A stretch of DNA of 64,000 bases from Cytophagaceae bacterium (lineage in GTDB: Bacteria > Bacteroidota > Bacteroidia > Cytophagales > JAIYAX01), in assembly GCA_027488815.1 (NCBI GenBank), contig JAIYAX010000025.1, forward strand, positions 141,375 to 205,374, in the 5' to 3' direction. This document shows, in pieces, positions 46,001-53,312 of the stretch. The notes beneath the pieces are model-generated. The model searched no databases, had not been told where the DNA came from, and worked only from the letters and a program-made list of their open reading frames with translations. The position numbers were made by a program, and so were the translations under genes. How positions within the stretch are numbered: position 1 is the first letter of the stretch; each line of letters opens with the position of its first letter.

Positions 46001-49000
46001 GCTCCTCAGCAAAACGGATGCTGATGGCATTGGAGTCTGCTGGGCAAATACCTACACCTGTAGTGGTCAACCTCAAAGAAACAAATTGTGCCTGCCGATC
46101 GGCAAGGCTTGGGAGATATGCTGCATTGAGGGTGTTGATATTGGGGACAAATTGCCCTGAACCACTACTAGTCCATCTACCTCCGGTAGCGTTTTGAACA
46201 GATCCTGCAAGTTGAATGGTGTCAACATCAGTACATACGGTGTCTCCTATACCCGGATTGGCAGATGGCAAAGGTTGTAAGGTGATAACCACTGAATCAG
46301 TCCTTGCCGCACAAACACCATTCCCAATGGTTGATAAATAAAGTTTTACGGAACCGGTGTCAATATCAGCCGCTGAAGGGATATACATTCCGGTAAGGGC
46401 ATTGTTGTTAGGAGAAAAAATGCCAGACCCTGCACTACTCCATTGACCTCCAAGTGCAACAGTTACTGCGCCATTTAACAATACCTGAGGGTTTGCCGAA
46501 CAAAGGATTTGATTGGTTCCCGCATCTACCGTCGGAGCATCAGCCAAGTCAAAAACTACAGTGTCTCTTGACGGCTGGCAAGTTCCATTTCCGGTTGTGG
46601 TTAGCACCAAAACAACCCTTTGTGCAAGTCTCTCCGCCGCTGTCGGGGTGTAGGTTCCGTTGAGCGAGTTGATCGAAGGGCTAAAAGTACCAGCGCCAGG
46701 GCTTGACCAGCTTCCTCCTGAAGCAACTATTACCGATCCATTCAATTGAAGATTTGCTACATCTTCACATAATTCCTGATCGGTGCCAGCATTGGCTTGC
46801 ACCGCCGTTGTCACCACTACCCTCATGGTATCGGTCACATCACTACATCCGTTTCCTGCAGGCACTCCAAGTACAAGATCAACAAATCCGTTTAGTTTGT
46901 CAGTTGCCGAGAATCGGTAAAAGCTGTTGGGAGCGTTAGGGTTTGAAAAATTTCCTGTTCCTAAAGAAGTCCAGGCACTAAATGGTGCATTGTTAACAGA
47001 ACCGTTCAATTGAATACTATCACGATCTCCGCAAACGGTTTGGTTGGCTCCGGCATTAACGGTAGGTCCTGTTCGAAGTGTGATTAAAACGGTGTCGGCT
47101 ACCTGAATACAATTTGGATTGGGATTAGTGATCAGCCTCAACCTTACGAAGCCATTTAAAATCTCACCCGGAGAAGGTTGATAGGTGGCGTTCAGAGTTG
47201 AAGAATTAGGTAAAAAAGTTCCGTTTCCTCCAAACCAGGTAGCAACTGATCCAGAACCTTGCAGTTGAACAGGAAAATCATTGCTGCAGACAACTTTATC
47301 CGGTCCTGCATTTACACTTGGATTCGCAGTAAAGCTGATCACCATAGTTGATGAGTCAGCATTGCAAAGCCCATTACCTGTGCTGGTGAGGGTGAGTACA
47401 ACAAACCCGCTATTTACATCAGCTGCACTAGGGCTGTAGGTGGCATTCAAAACATTCACATTGGGGCTGAAGCTTCCGGTACCTGAAGTTTTCCAAGTGC
47501 CTCCCGTAGCTCCAGTGACAGTACCATTTAGCACCACATTGGCAACCCCTCCACAGACTGTTTGATTCGGGCCAGCATTGGCATCTGGGCGGTTAAGTAC
47601 TTGAACGGTGCGGGAAGTGGAGGTGGCAAAGCAACTTCCGTTTTGCCTGGTAGTCACACCAAGAGTAAAACTTCCGGCAGTTAGTTCTGCCAGAGTAGGA
47701 AGGTAAGTAACATTCGCACTATCAGGACTAGGAACGAAAAGTCCTCCGTTTCCAGTCCAGGTAACTCCCCCGGCAATCGTGAAAGATGCCTGAAGTGATA
47801 CATTAGGATTATCGATGCAGACCTGGGCGGGAGCATTTACGCTTAAAGAAGGACCATTTGAGAAGTTAATTCTAACGGTATCAAAATCAGGGCTACAAAA
47901 TCCATTTCCTGTAGTACGAAGAACTAGTCTTACAAAACCCGCATTGATTTCATTTGAGTCCGGTGTATAAGTTGGGCTAAGGGTGTTTCTTGAAGGGGTG
48001 AAAGTGCCAATACCTCCGATCCAGCGACCACTTCCTGCGTTGAGCACACTTCCTGATAAAGAAACAACAGGGTTGTTTTTACACAGCGTTTGGTCAGGTC
48101 CTGCAGTTGCTTCGGGACCAGGCACAATTCTGATCCGGATACTGTCATTTACAGGTAAACAGTTATTACCAATAGACGAAGTAGTAAGGGCTAGAGTTAC
48201 TCCTCCGGCTAATATCTCTGAGGCCGAAGCCGTGTATTGGGTGCTTAATGAGTCAGCACTTGGGTTAAATGTACCCGTTCCATTTGACCAGGATCCTCCG
48301 ATACCTCCGGATATGGTTCCATTAAGGGTTGCGACAGGTAAGTTGGTGCAGACATCAATGATAGCGGGACCAGCATTTACCGTTGGTGGCTCGGTAAAAG
48401 TAATGGTCAAAGAATCGTTTAATCCGTTACAGGTGACGGTATTCACTCTGAAATACAGTTTTACAGAGCCAGCTATTAGTTCAGCAGGACTTGGAGTATA
48501 GGTAGCTGCGAACTGATTAGGGGGATTGGGATTAAAAGTTCCTGTACCTCCAGACCATAGTCTTGATGCGGTCGTTCCGCTCAGGGAGGAGCCAGTTAAG
48601 CTTACGACAGGGTTATTCTTACAGACATTCTGATGTGGGCCTGCTTCAGCTCTAGGGGCACTTCCAATAATCACCTGCACACTATCTACTTGCGGAGTAC
48701 AGGCCGATCCAGTAGTGGTCAGGTACAAAAAGATAATGGTTGAAGCGATGTCATTAGGGCCAGGTTCATAAGTGGCATTCAGCGCATTCACACTTGGAAC
48801 AAAAGTTCCGTCACCGAGGGTGCTCCAAAATGCACTTCCGCCTAAAGTCACACTTCCGTTTAGATTGACAGTCGCATTTGTTTCGCAGACGTTGACAGCA
48901 GGGCCTGCCTCAGGTCTTGGTGCTGCCGTGATGGCATAGACTACTGTATCTCTTACTGCCAAGCAGCCATTACCGGCATTAGTGGTATAAACAAGGGTAA

Positions 49001-51431
49001 CAAACCCGTTAATACTATCTTGATTTGAAATTAGATACTGTGTAGATGGCTGTGTGTTATTTGGAAAAAAGCTGCCGCTTATACCACCCGACCAGGCTCC
49101 GGTAAAGCCCGGACTTACAATAGCTGTTAAGTTAAGCGTGTCCTGAAAGTCACATATCAAAGCATCTGGACCTGTGTTTACACTTGGTGGATCAGAAAAA
49201 GTAACCAGAACGGTATCTCTTTCTGGAACGCAAAAGCCATTTCCTATGCTCGTTAGAATTAAACGAGCCGATCCCAAAGCCAGCTCGGCTACTGTTGGAG
49301 TGTAGATTGCATTTAGCGTACTGTCATTGGGTGTAAATGTGCCCGCACCACCTGACCATCTGCCTCCAACTGCAGTTGAGGAAGGTGCACCTGTAACTGA
49401 TACTTGCCCGTTTAGTTGAACTTGAGGATTGTTCTTACAAGCTGCAATATCAGAACCGGCAATTACGGCAACAGGATCAATGATGTCGATAAAAACACTA
49501 TCAATATCAGGAGCTAAACAAGGCGCTATTCCTCTGGTGACGTACCTTATGTACACCCCTCCTGCATTGATGTCTGCCTGTCCGGGTACAAAAATGGCAT
49601 TTGCAGCAGAGCTGTCCGGTAGGAAAGACCCAGTACCGCCCGCCCAATAAGCACGGCTTCCACCTGTGAAAGATCCTGATAATTGAACATTTGGATTGTT
49701 AAAACAAACTGTATCTCCTGGACCTGCATTTGAATTTGGCCTTGGAGCTAAAGTTACCCTCATGGTATCTGACTGAGCTGGGCAGCCACCGGTGTTGGTT
49801 GAGGTAAGGACAACCCGGGCAAACCCATTCGCAATATCAGTTGGGGAAAACTGGTAAGTGGCAGTTAAGCTACTGTCATTTGGGCTAAATACACCACCTG
49901 TAGTTGATGAAGTCCATCGACCCGTAGTCGCACCTATTGTAACAGATCCATTGAGAGGTATTGTTGCACTTGAGGAGCAGATGACCGTATCGTTGGGAAC
50001 CAATGGCGGATTGAAAACATTGGCATCAACAAGTGTGATAAAATTGGGTATTGATGCATTGGTAGATCTTATGGATGCAAACCACCAGGTATTAATCGAG
50101 CGCACATCTCCCCAGTTGGAGGCCGGTGTAACACCGTTTGGTGCAATATTTCCACTCCAATTGTGGCAGCCTCCGGGGTTATTGCAACCTATAAACGGGT
50201 TTCGGGTACCTCCGGCAATAAGGGTATCATCCCAATAAAGTCTGGGCTGCGGCCCGAGCGGCCTAGTCAAAAACACCCGGTAGCCAAATTGATGGTTCTC
50301 TACGTCAAATAGGGGTAGGTGGGTAAGACCGTTGTAATAATCTACGGTAATGGGTATCACCGTGCCCGGTGTGATGAGCACACCTAGGCCATTTCGACTA
50401 TTCCAGGGGACGCAGTTGGCGCCGCTGTCGACTTGTGCATTGATGATGACGTCCGCAGAGTTTTCCTGATAGCCAGGTATTCCATTCAGTTCAAGAATGA
50501 TATCAACTGTACCCGCTTTGTTCACGAAAATATTTATGCAGCGACTTGCCGGGTTACATCCACTGATGCTAGGAGGAGCCGTAATATCTCCAAGCACCCC
50601 GGTAGGAAAACAGGTGCTGTCCGGATTATTCAGGAAGATGGGATAATCGGGGAAGGTAAAATTACCGGATCTTGAACGGCGGTCATTGGTCGTATTTCCA
50701 GTATTCGTACAGCCTCTGCCATTGGCTGAAATAATAAATCCAAAAGGTTGAATGCCATTGAAATCCAACTCCGTAACTACTCCGTCTGGAGCATACATGA
50801 ACATCCGGGCATTGTATCTTGCTGTAAATGAACCTAATGTCAAATCCCAGGCTTTGGCCCAAAGACGCCCCCTTCTGATGGTGCTTGTGGCAATATCAGC
50901 TACAGTAATATCAAAAAGGTCAAATCTCCGAGCCCCTATGGTGTTTACTGTTGGACTGTTAGCATTGAACTCTATGTAGTAATTACCAGTCATTGTTGGG
51001 GTATAACTGAGTGCATTGTAACCCCCAGCTACCAAAGCAGATGGCCCAGCTACAGCTTGAGCATAAGTGTTGATAAGTCCAGGTGCAGCGGCTGTAGGGA
51101 TTTGCACAGGTCCAAATACGATGTTGCCAAGTGGATCTCGAACCCTGAAAAAGGTAACCTGGGCGATATTGGATGTGCGGAAGCCAAAATACATTCGCTC
51201 CCCAGGGCGACAGATGTTAATATACAAACGGCGGTTGGAGTCTGCTGCATAGGTCATGAAGATTCGGGTAGGCTGCACGGAGGGATCCCAGATTTGCATA
51301 AATCCGGCATCGGTAGCCAAAGGCCTTAGTTCACGTGTACCCTCTGCTTTTGCTTGTATGCAAGCCAACAGGATGATAAAAAGAAGAAGTAGCGATCTGA
51401 GTGAAGGAATGGGTCTGGTATCAGGATCCAT
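40023..51431 (-). CDS. Giant SprB-like T9SS adhesin with 32 disulfide-type modules
   Basis: This giant secreted protein has about 3802 residues from the ATG at 51431, which gives the signal peptide PIPSLRSLLLLFIILLACIQA after a short n-region. An in-frame ATG at 51569 would add 46 residues and is possible. After an N-terminal domain of about 470 residues come 32 tandem modules of about 89 residues (41478-50009), then PKD-like domains and a CHU_C/type B T9SS sorting domain (FLPTGFTPNGDGKDDTF, IFNRWGEAIFHATD, GSVTLIR). Predicted location is the cell surface. Size, repeats, type B end and nearby SprF genes parallel SprB, the gliding adhesin of F. johnsoniae. The repeat type differs from SprB repeats, so the name is by analogy. 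Confidence 0.9.
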   Translation of the reverse strand: MDPDTRPIPSLRSLLLLFIILLACIQAKAEGTRELRPLATDAGFMQIWDPSVQPTRIFMTYAADSNRRLYINICRPGERMYFGFRTSNIAQVTFFRVRDPLGNIVFGPVQIPTAAAPGLINTYAQAVAGPSALVAGGYNALSYTPTMTGNYYIEFNANSPTVNTIGARRFDLFDITVADIATSTIRRGRLWAKAWDLTLGSFTARYNARMFMYAPDGVVTELDFNGIQPFGFIISANGRGCTNTGNTTNDRRSRSGNFTFPDYPIFLNNPDSTCFPTGVLGDITAPPSISGCNPASRCINIFVNKAGTVDIILELNGIPGYQENSADVIINAQVDSGANCVPWNSRNGLGVLITPGTVIPITVDYYNGLTHLPLFDVENHQFGYRVFLTRPLGPQPRLYWDDTLIAGGTRNPFIGCNNPGGCHNWSGNIAPNGVTPASNWGDVRSINTWWFASIRSTNASIPNFITLVDANVFNPPLVPNDTVICSSSATIPLNGSVTIGATTGRWTSSTTGGVFSPNDSSLTATYQFSPTDIANGFARVVLTSTNTGGCPAQSDTMRVTLAPRPNSNAGPGDTVCFNNPNVQLSGSFTGGSRAYWAGGTGSFLPDSSAANAIFVPGQADINAGGVYIRYVTRGIAPCLAPDIDSVFIDIIDPVAVIAGSDIAACKNNPQVQLNGQVSVTGAPSSTAVGGRWSGGAGTFTPNDSTLNAIYTPTVAELALGSARLILTSIGNGFCVPERDTVLVTFSDPPSVNTGPDALICDFQDTLNLTAIVSPGFTGAWSGGISGSFFPNNTQPSTQYLISNQDSINGFVTLVYTTNAGNGCLAVRDTVVYAITAAPRPEAGPAVNVCETNATVNLNGSVTLGGSAFWSTLGDGTFVPSVNALNATYEPGPNDIASTIIFLYLTTTGSACTPQVDSVQVIIGSAPRAEAGPHQNVCKNNPVVSLTGSSLSGTTASRLWSGGTGTFNPNPPNQFAATYTPSPAELIAGSVKLYFRVNTVTCNGLNDSLTITFTEPPTVNAGPAIIDVCTNLPVATLNGTISGGIGGSWSNGTGTFNPSADSLSTQYTASASEILAGGVTLALTTSSIGNNCLPVNDSIRIRIVPGPEATAGPDQTLCKNNPVVSLSGSVLNAGSGRWIGGIGTFTPSRNTLSPTYTPDSNEINAGFVRLVLRTTGNGFCSPDFDTVRINFSNGPSLSVNAPAQVCIDNPNVSLQASFTIAGGVTWTGNGGLFVPSPDSANVTYLPTLAELTAGSFTLGVTTRQNGSCFATSTSRTVQVLNRPDANAGPNQTVCGGVANVVLNGTVTGATGGTWKTSGTGSFSPNVNVLNATYSPSAADVNSGFVVLTLTSTGNGLCNADSSTMVISFTANPSVNAGPDKVVCSNDFPVQLQGSGSVATWFGGNGTFLPNSSTLNATYQPSPGEILNGFVRLRLITNPNPNCIQVADTVLITLRTGPTVNAGANQTVCGDRDSIQLNGSVNNAPFSAWTSLGTGNFSNPNAPNSFYRFSATDKLNGFVDLVLGVPAGNGCSDVTDTMRVVVTTAVQANAGTDQELCEDVANLQLNGSVIVASGGSWSSPGAGTFSPSINSLNGTYTPTAAERLAQRVVLVLTTTGNGTCQPSRDTVVFDLADAPTVDAGTNQILCSANPQVLLNGAVTVALGGQWSSAGSGIFSPNNNALTGMYIPSAADIDTGSVKLYLSTIGNGVCAARTDSVVITLQPLPSANPGIGDTVCTDVDTIQLAGSVQNATGGRWTSSGSGQFVPNINTLNAAYLPSLADRQAQFVSLRLTTTGVGICPADSNAISIRFAEEPTISVGLDVEICETNTTLALNAVFTQAGGVLWRTNGTGTFSPDSLDPNAVYVLSTADRARDSLFVWAATRNSPNCAPAIDTMKVRILRAPIVNAGTNITICASTLGIPLSGTVANAGGGVWNSTGGGNFFPNAFDLNATYVPTLTERQSGFARLILTSTANGPCTPPPSDTLLITITPIPTVNLGGNKEVCSDTNAVPLTALVSVASSGIWRSSGTGVFSPADTGFFTTYIPSALDIASGIVRITFFTTGNGLCDTVSQFIDVSIRRAPIVNAGSDQTICRSTAAVNLNGSVTNANGGVWSTLGSGGFDPFNTTLNGQYFPSPTDRAAGQVRLILSSDGSGICKTRRDTMQIIIQPLPTLEIGNDTSICRNSGGVRIRAQYAQAGGVQWSFTGTGSMFPNTLADTVFFVPAANDTLVRIRATTTLNGACSAVSDSLLVRIANLATVSAGPAKEMCSNGESVDLNGSFTNAQRIRWTTNGTGVISDTASAVMFYQPSTSDRTQSSLLFTITAITDGTCPNISQTTTVSLTRAPTVNTGFDFQVCKSLDSININAVVSNTSGGLWSTLGGGFFIPNDTARSVFYKPVTADTSAGFVRLSYQTQGLGSCLASTDTVVISFSSALAINAGPAIDTICTSSLPAQLNGAGTSGTWSGGAGTFSPSATVLNATYQPTPAELTAGQIRLRLTSPSSGACPSVVDSILLRFVPGPTVNLGPDRTICSDTSGISISPSTTNASGFTWTSTGTGSFAPGSTVANITYLPSADDIADSIVILSLTVGSNFGCTAASDQLNLYINPAPTLSAGFDVTVCRDVDSVLFSATTTRATGASWRTAAGVALPNNGPNAFSIWYRPTAANIAAGFVDLIATTTGVGICRPLSDTVRLNLTPTVTKSIIPLQTVCANSNTVSLSATFTVAQGIQWSSTGTGIFSTSPFISNLVYQFSTADKARDSLIFRMVTLGNGTCRPALDSTVVRIRRLPTVSTVNFTDICKNTTSILLSSTFTNASGVKWISSGTGTFSNPNISNPLYFPSQADYDANAVSLMVITTGNGACDSAFAISTILFNSQPVAQVNAGFDVEICKDASLVPLSGLILNAGGGFWSTTGTGTFLPTINSLNGFYQPTAGDKAQDSIFIRLTSFTTNVCASVTDSIKVIFTPTPTVNAGPDDTICADQPNVQLSGLITVATGGIWTSSGTGTFSPNAFDRNAIYQLSAQDIANGFVGLTLTTDGNGTCNSVNDGLVITILGAPLITTDSLRLICSDVDSIAITAQITRAAGLIWTSTGTGIFLPSVTSTNAHYYPSAADKSAGNVVLTATTSGNGLCQAVTTTQLIQFISAPVVNAGPDQTICEDAVSISLAGSVNQAIGTLWSSNGTGTYLPGEDSLISNYQLTLADRARSSITFTLSTLPGQCKAQTDQVTYTLQRLPVVSTGPSDLCLQEGAYQLSGSILNSPGGVWTTTGSGQFSTSNTLLDPLYVPSANDFALRKIKFTLTSVASGSCPTSLGEMEVDIVPPPFADAGLDQIVCRGDDVLLASFRTTNVSYRWKTISGFVIAQGPLVSVRANNDTAFVVEAIDNLGCSSQDTVGIRVIDAPSFTLDPHFCFDTSVVINSFPINIPPVAGVFQWFRNDTILFGANNSTYKLEKPGEHRILYFFSSCSNEAFTDVTLPPVLVGEDKTVCFGDTVSLQVNPILGATYLWTTNNLFIINSDFQFDTIADSDPTVDQVFVVTVTDVLGCTGRDTLVLKSTVKPILNATDTSGCQGLGLPVTVIPTNRDSLSGTGVYTWFRDGLLIENERDSILNATQPGSYTVRFGIGQCFANDTFNLVFNPLPQLILPEKLKYCKDDEDSLAITVPGFSSYLWEGAGADSFDTLSTFYATDSGYYRLTVFNQFNCPTMDSLFVQDLCNPRVFLPTGFTPNGDGKDDTFRVFGNYFRDFSITIFNRWGEAIFHATDITEGWDGNYKGEPMPVGTYPYIVIYSGLDGEFTGPFKKQGSVTLIR
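41478..50009 (-). repeat. Tandem protein-module array, 32 copies of about 89 residues
   Basis: Within the giant adhesin the translation divides into 32 consecutive modules with the pattern: VNAGPDQTVC, LNGSV, a Gly-Gly-x-Trp turn (GGRWTSSGTGTFSPN), LNATYTPSAAD, GxVxLxLTTTGNG, C, then D-T-V-x-I. Module lengths cluster near 89 residues with few gaps. Every module I could align has two cysteines, one in the (I/V)C near the start and one in the GxC about 60 residues later, so an intramodule disulfide is likely. DNA copies are diverged; no two adjacent copies appear identical. Confidence 0.9.
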
Positions 51432-51891
51432 TGGACAAACGTTAAGGAAGAACTTGATTAAGCGTTTACTAATCGTTTCTTTTAATGCCTCCTTGAGGAA
51501 TTTAGTAAATCGATTTGGCATGTTTACGTGACGAAGCAGTGTAGGGTTGAGATGAACGGATTGTTTCAAGCAAGATTAACCTTGTCTGATTGAGTTGAAA
51601 AAAAGGGGAGGCAAAAAGTGTATTCGAAAAAAGATTGCTTTAAAGGCATCTCAAGAATTTCATGCAATTGTTTGATTACTAGCTGGTTTAGTATCATTAT
51701 TCTGAATTTGGTTCAGTTCTGTTAAAACGGCTTCACAAGGTACAAAAAAAGGTTTTTGAAATCATAAATGCGGCATTCAATTAGACAGAAGTGCGGTGAC
51801 CTTTTTTGGGTGTGTTGAATCATTTGTATCTTGGCCTGCTATTTTATCCTGAATGCCTACTAATCCATCTCTCTTGCAACCCATCAAAACC
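51432..51891. other. Intergenic region between the giant adhesin and the second PorP/SprF gene
   Basis: About 460 bp separate the likely divergent start codons. It holds the possible upstream extension of the giant gene (in-frame ATG codons at 51521 and 51569), runs of A or T, a short AT-rich inverted repeat (CAAAAA/TTTTTG at 51743-51758) and a candidate plus-strand promoter at 51805-51834. No RNA gene or further coding region was recognised. Confidence 0.6.
51805..51834 (+). promoter_or_regulatory. Candidate promoter for PorP/SprF copy 2
   Basis: TTTG (51805-51808), 18 bp, then TATCTTGG (51827-51834) resembles the Bacteroidota TTTG/TAnnTTTG pattern with one mismatch and a slightly short spacer. 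It lies about 57 bp upstream of the preferred ATG. Support is by pattern only. Confidence 0.35.
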
Positions 51892-52923
51892 ATGCGTTTT
51901 TTGGTTGTATGCTTTATTTTTTCATGCTTTTTCAGTTTTAAGGCTTGGTCTCAGGACATTCAGTTTTCTCAGTTTTATGCTGCGGCTACCTATCTCAATC
52001 CGGCCTTTGCAGGTTCTCTTCACCAAAGCAGAGTCCACATGCATCAGCGAATTCAATGGCCTCAGCTAGAGTCAAAATACATCACCTCACTGTTTGCCTA
52101 CGACAACTACATCGACCGTTATAACAGCGGAGTAGGTTTTATGGCCATTCAGGACTTTCAAGGTGCAAATAACATCAGCTCTACGGAGGCTTACTTGCAA
52201 TATGCTTATGAACTAAATTTAAGTCGCACATTTAGCTTTCGGGCCGGTTTTCAGGGAGGTATTATGTCCCGTCAAATCAATTACAATAAGCTACTGTTTC
52301 CTAGTCAGTTTAATAATCAGGGTTTTCAGGGTGGCGATGTTTCAGCCAATTTGGGTGAAGAAAGAGTTAACTTTTTCGATGTTTCATCAGGGGGGCTTTT
52401 GTACAGTGAGCGCCTTTGGGTTGGCTTTAGCGCTCACCACATGAATCAACCCAACCAATCGTTTCTAGGTGGAGTATCCCGCCTTCCAATGAAAATGGCA
52501 GCTGTAGCCGGGTATAAAATTTATCTTGATAATAGCTCCGGAAGTTCTCTGGCAAAACGCAGGGCTTACAGTGAAATTTCAATTACACCAACCGTGCATT
52601 ATAAGTTTCAAGGGAATTCCGATCAGTTGGATGTCGGCCTCTATGGAACCTATTTTCAATTTTTTGGCGGAATTTGGTACCGGGGTATTCCCTTTAAAAA
52701 GATTGCAGCAGACATCCGGAACAATGAGTCTGTGGTATTTATTGCTGGTTTAAACTACAAGCGTTTTCGTTTGGGCTACAGCTATGATGCAACCGTTTCT
52801 AAACTAACAGAAGTGCGCACTGGTGGTTCACATGAGATCACCCTGGCCTATTTTCATAAGCCAAAACCAAACAAGCGCAAAATGAGGAAAACGCTGCCCT
52901 GCCCTCCGGGAGCCGAACAATAA
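51892..52923 (+). CDS. PorP/SprF family type IX secretion membrane protein (copy 2)
   Basis: This 343-residue outer-membrane protein of the PorP/SprF family has a signal peptide from the ATG at 51892 (MRFLVVCFIFSCFFSFKAWS); upstream codons to 51853 would only add a polar leader. Hallmarks are DIQFSQFYAAATYLNPAFAG, HQRIQWPQLESKY, NNISSTEAYLQYAYEL, the HHMNQPNQSFLGG turn and the C-terminal GLNYKRFRLGYSYDATVSKL. It is divergent from the giant adhesin gene, as sprF lies beside sprB in Flavobacterium, and is the best candidate partner for it. The C-terminus ends in a short basic tail. Confidence 0.92.
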   Translation: MRFLVVCFIFSCFFSFKAWSQDIQFSQFYAAATYLNPAFAGSLHQSRVHMHQRIQWPQLESKYITSLFAYDNYIDRYNSGVGFMAIQDFQGANNISSTEAYLQYAYELNLSRTFSFRAGFQGGIMSRQINYNKLLFPSQFNNQGFQGGDVSANLGEERVNFFDVSSGGLLYSERLWVGFSAHHMNQPNQSFLGGVSRLPMKMAAVAGYKIYLDNSSGSSLAKRRAYSEISITPTVHYKFQGNSDQLDVGLYGTYFQFFGGIWYRGIPFKKIAADIRNNESVVFIAGLNYKRFRLGYSYDATVSKLTEVRTGGSHEITLAYFHKPKPNKRKMRKTLPCPPGAEQ

Positions 52924-52940
52924 AACGTTAATTTATTGGA

Positions 52941-53252
52941 TCAATAGAAGTTAAAACGGCCGGGATGTATCTCAATCACGGTGTTGACTTTTTTATCATT
53001 TAACTTTTTGAGGTTTTCAACATCCTGACTCACCCGCTTTTTTGACTCTTTCTGTGCTGTCTTACTGCTGGCAACACTGGAGGGCTGATTGATGGATTTC
53101 TCCTGGAAAAAGTTAGATGAAGTAGGCTTCTTCTTAGCCATAGCGGCTTTCATCACTCTTGATTTTTTGGCCTTACGGGCTCTGTAGTACCGCATGTCGC
53201 ATGCAGTTGCGAGCATGCCAATCAGACTGATGAATAGAAGCGCTTTTTTCAA
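52941..53252 (-). CDS. Small lysine-rich putative lipoprotein
   Basis: This protein of about 103 residues has a short hydrophobic signal and a candidate lipobox ending in LATAC (MKKALLFISLIGMLATAC). After the cysteine it is basic and Lys/Ser/Gln-rich (RKAKKSRVMKAAMAKKKPT), with no recognisable domain. The start is a TTG in either reading (53252 or 53273); the 53252 start gives the more usual lipoprotein signal. The lipobox is weaker than the canonical L-A-G-C. It is convergent with the PorP/SprF gene, 17 bp apart. Function unknown. Confidence 0.6.
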   Translation of the reverse strand: MKKALLFISLIGMLATACDMRYYRARKAKKSRVMKAAMAKKKPTSSNFFQEKSINQPSSVASSKTAQKESKKRVSQDVENLKKLNDKKVNTVIEIHPGRFNFY

Positions 53253-53312
53253 TGTATGCTTTTGTGGGGTCAAATCTGTCGATTTATCAGTTCAAATCCA
53301 AAAAAGTAAACA

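Noticed and set aside
45316..46197. Long open frame antisense to the giant adhesin
   Set aside because: It mirrors the repeat periodicity of the sense gene (a period of about 89 codons), has no plausible start context and no recognisable protein pattern.
47983..48501. Second long antisense frame in the giant adhesin
   Set aside because: Same reason: it is a by-product of the module codon pattern on the sense strand.
41478..50009. CRISPR-like or satellite DNA repeat
   Set aside because: The repeat is at protein level, about 267 bp per unit with diverged DNA, inside one continuous reading frame.
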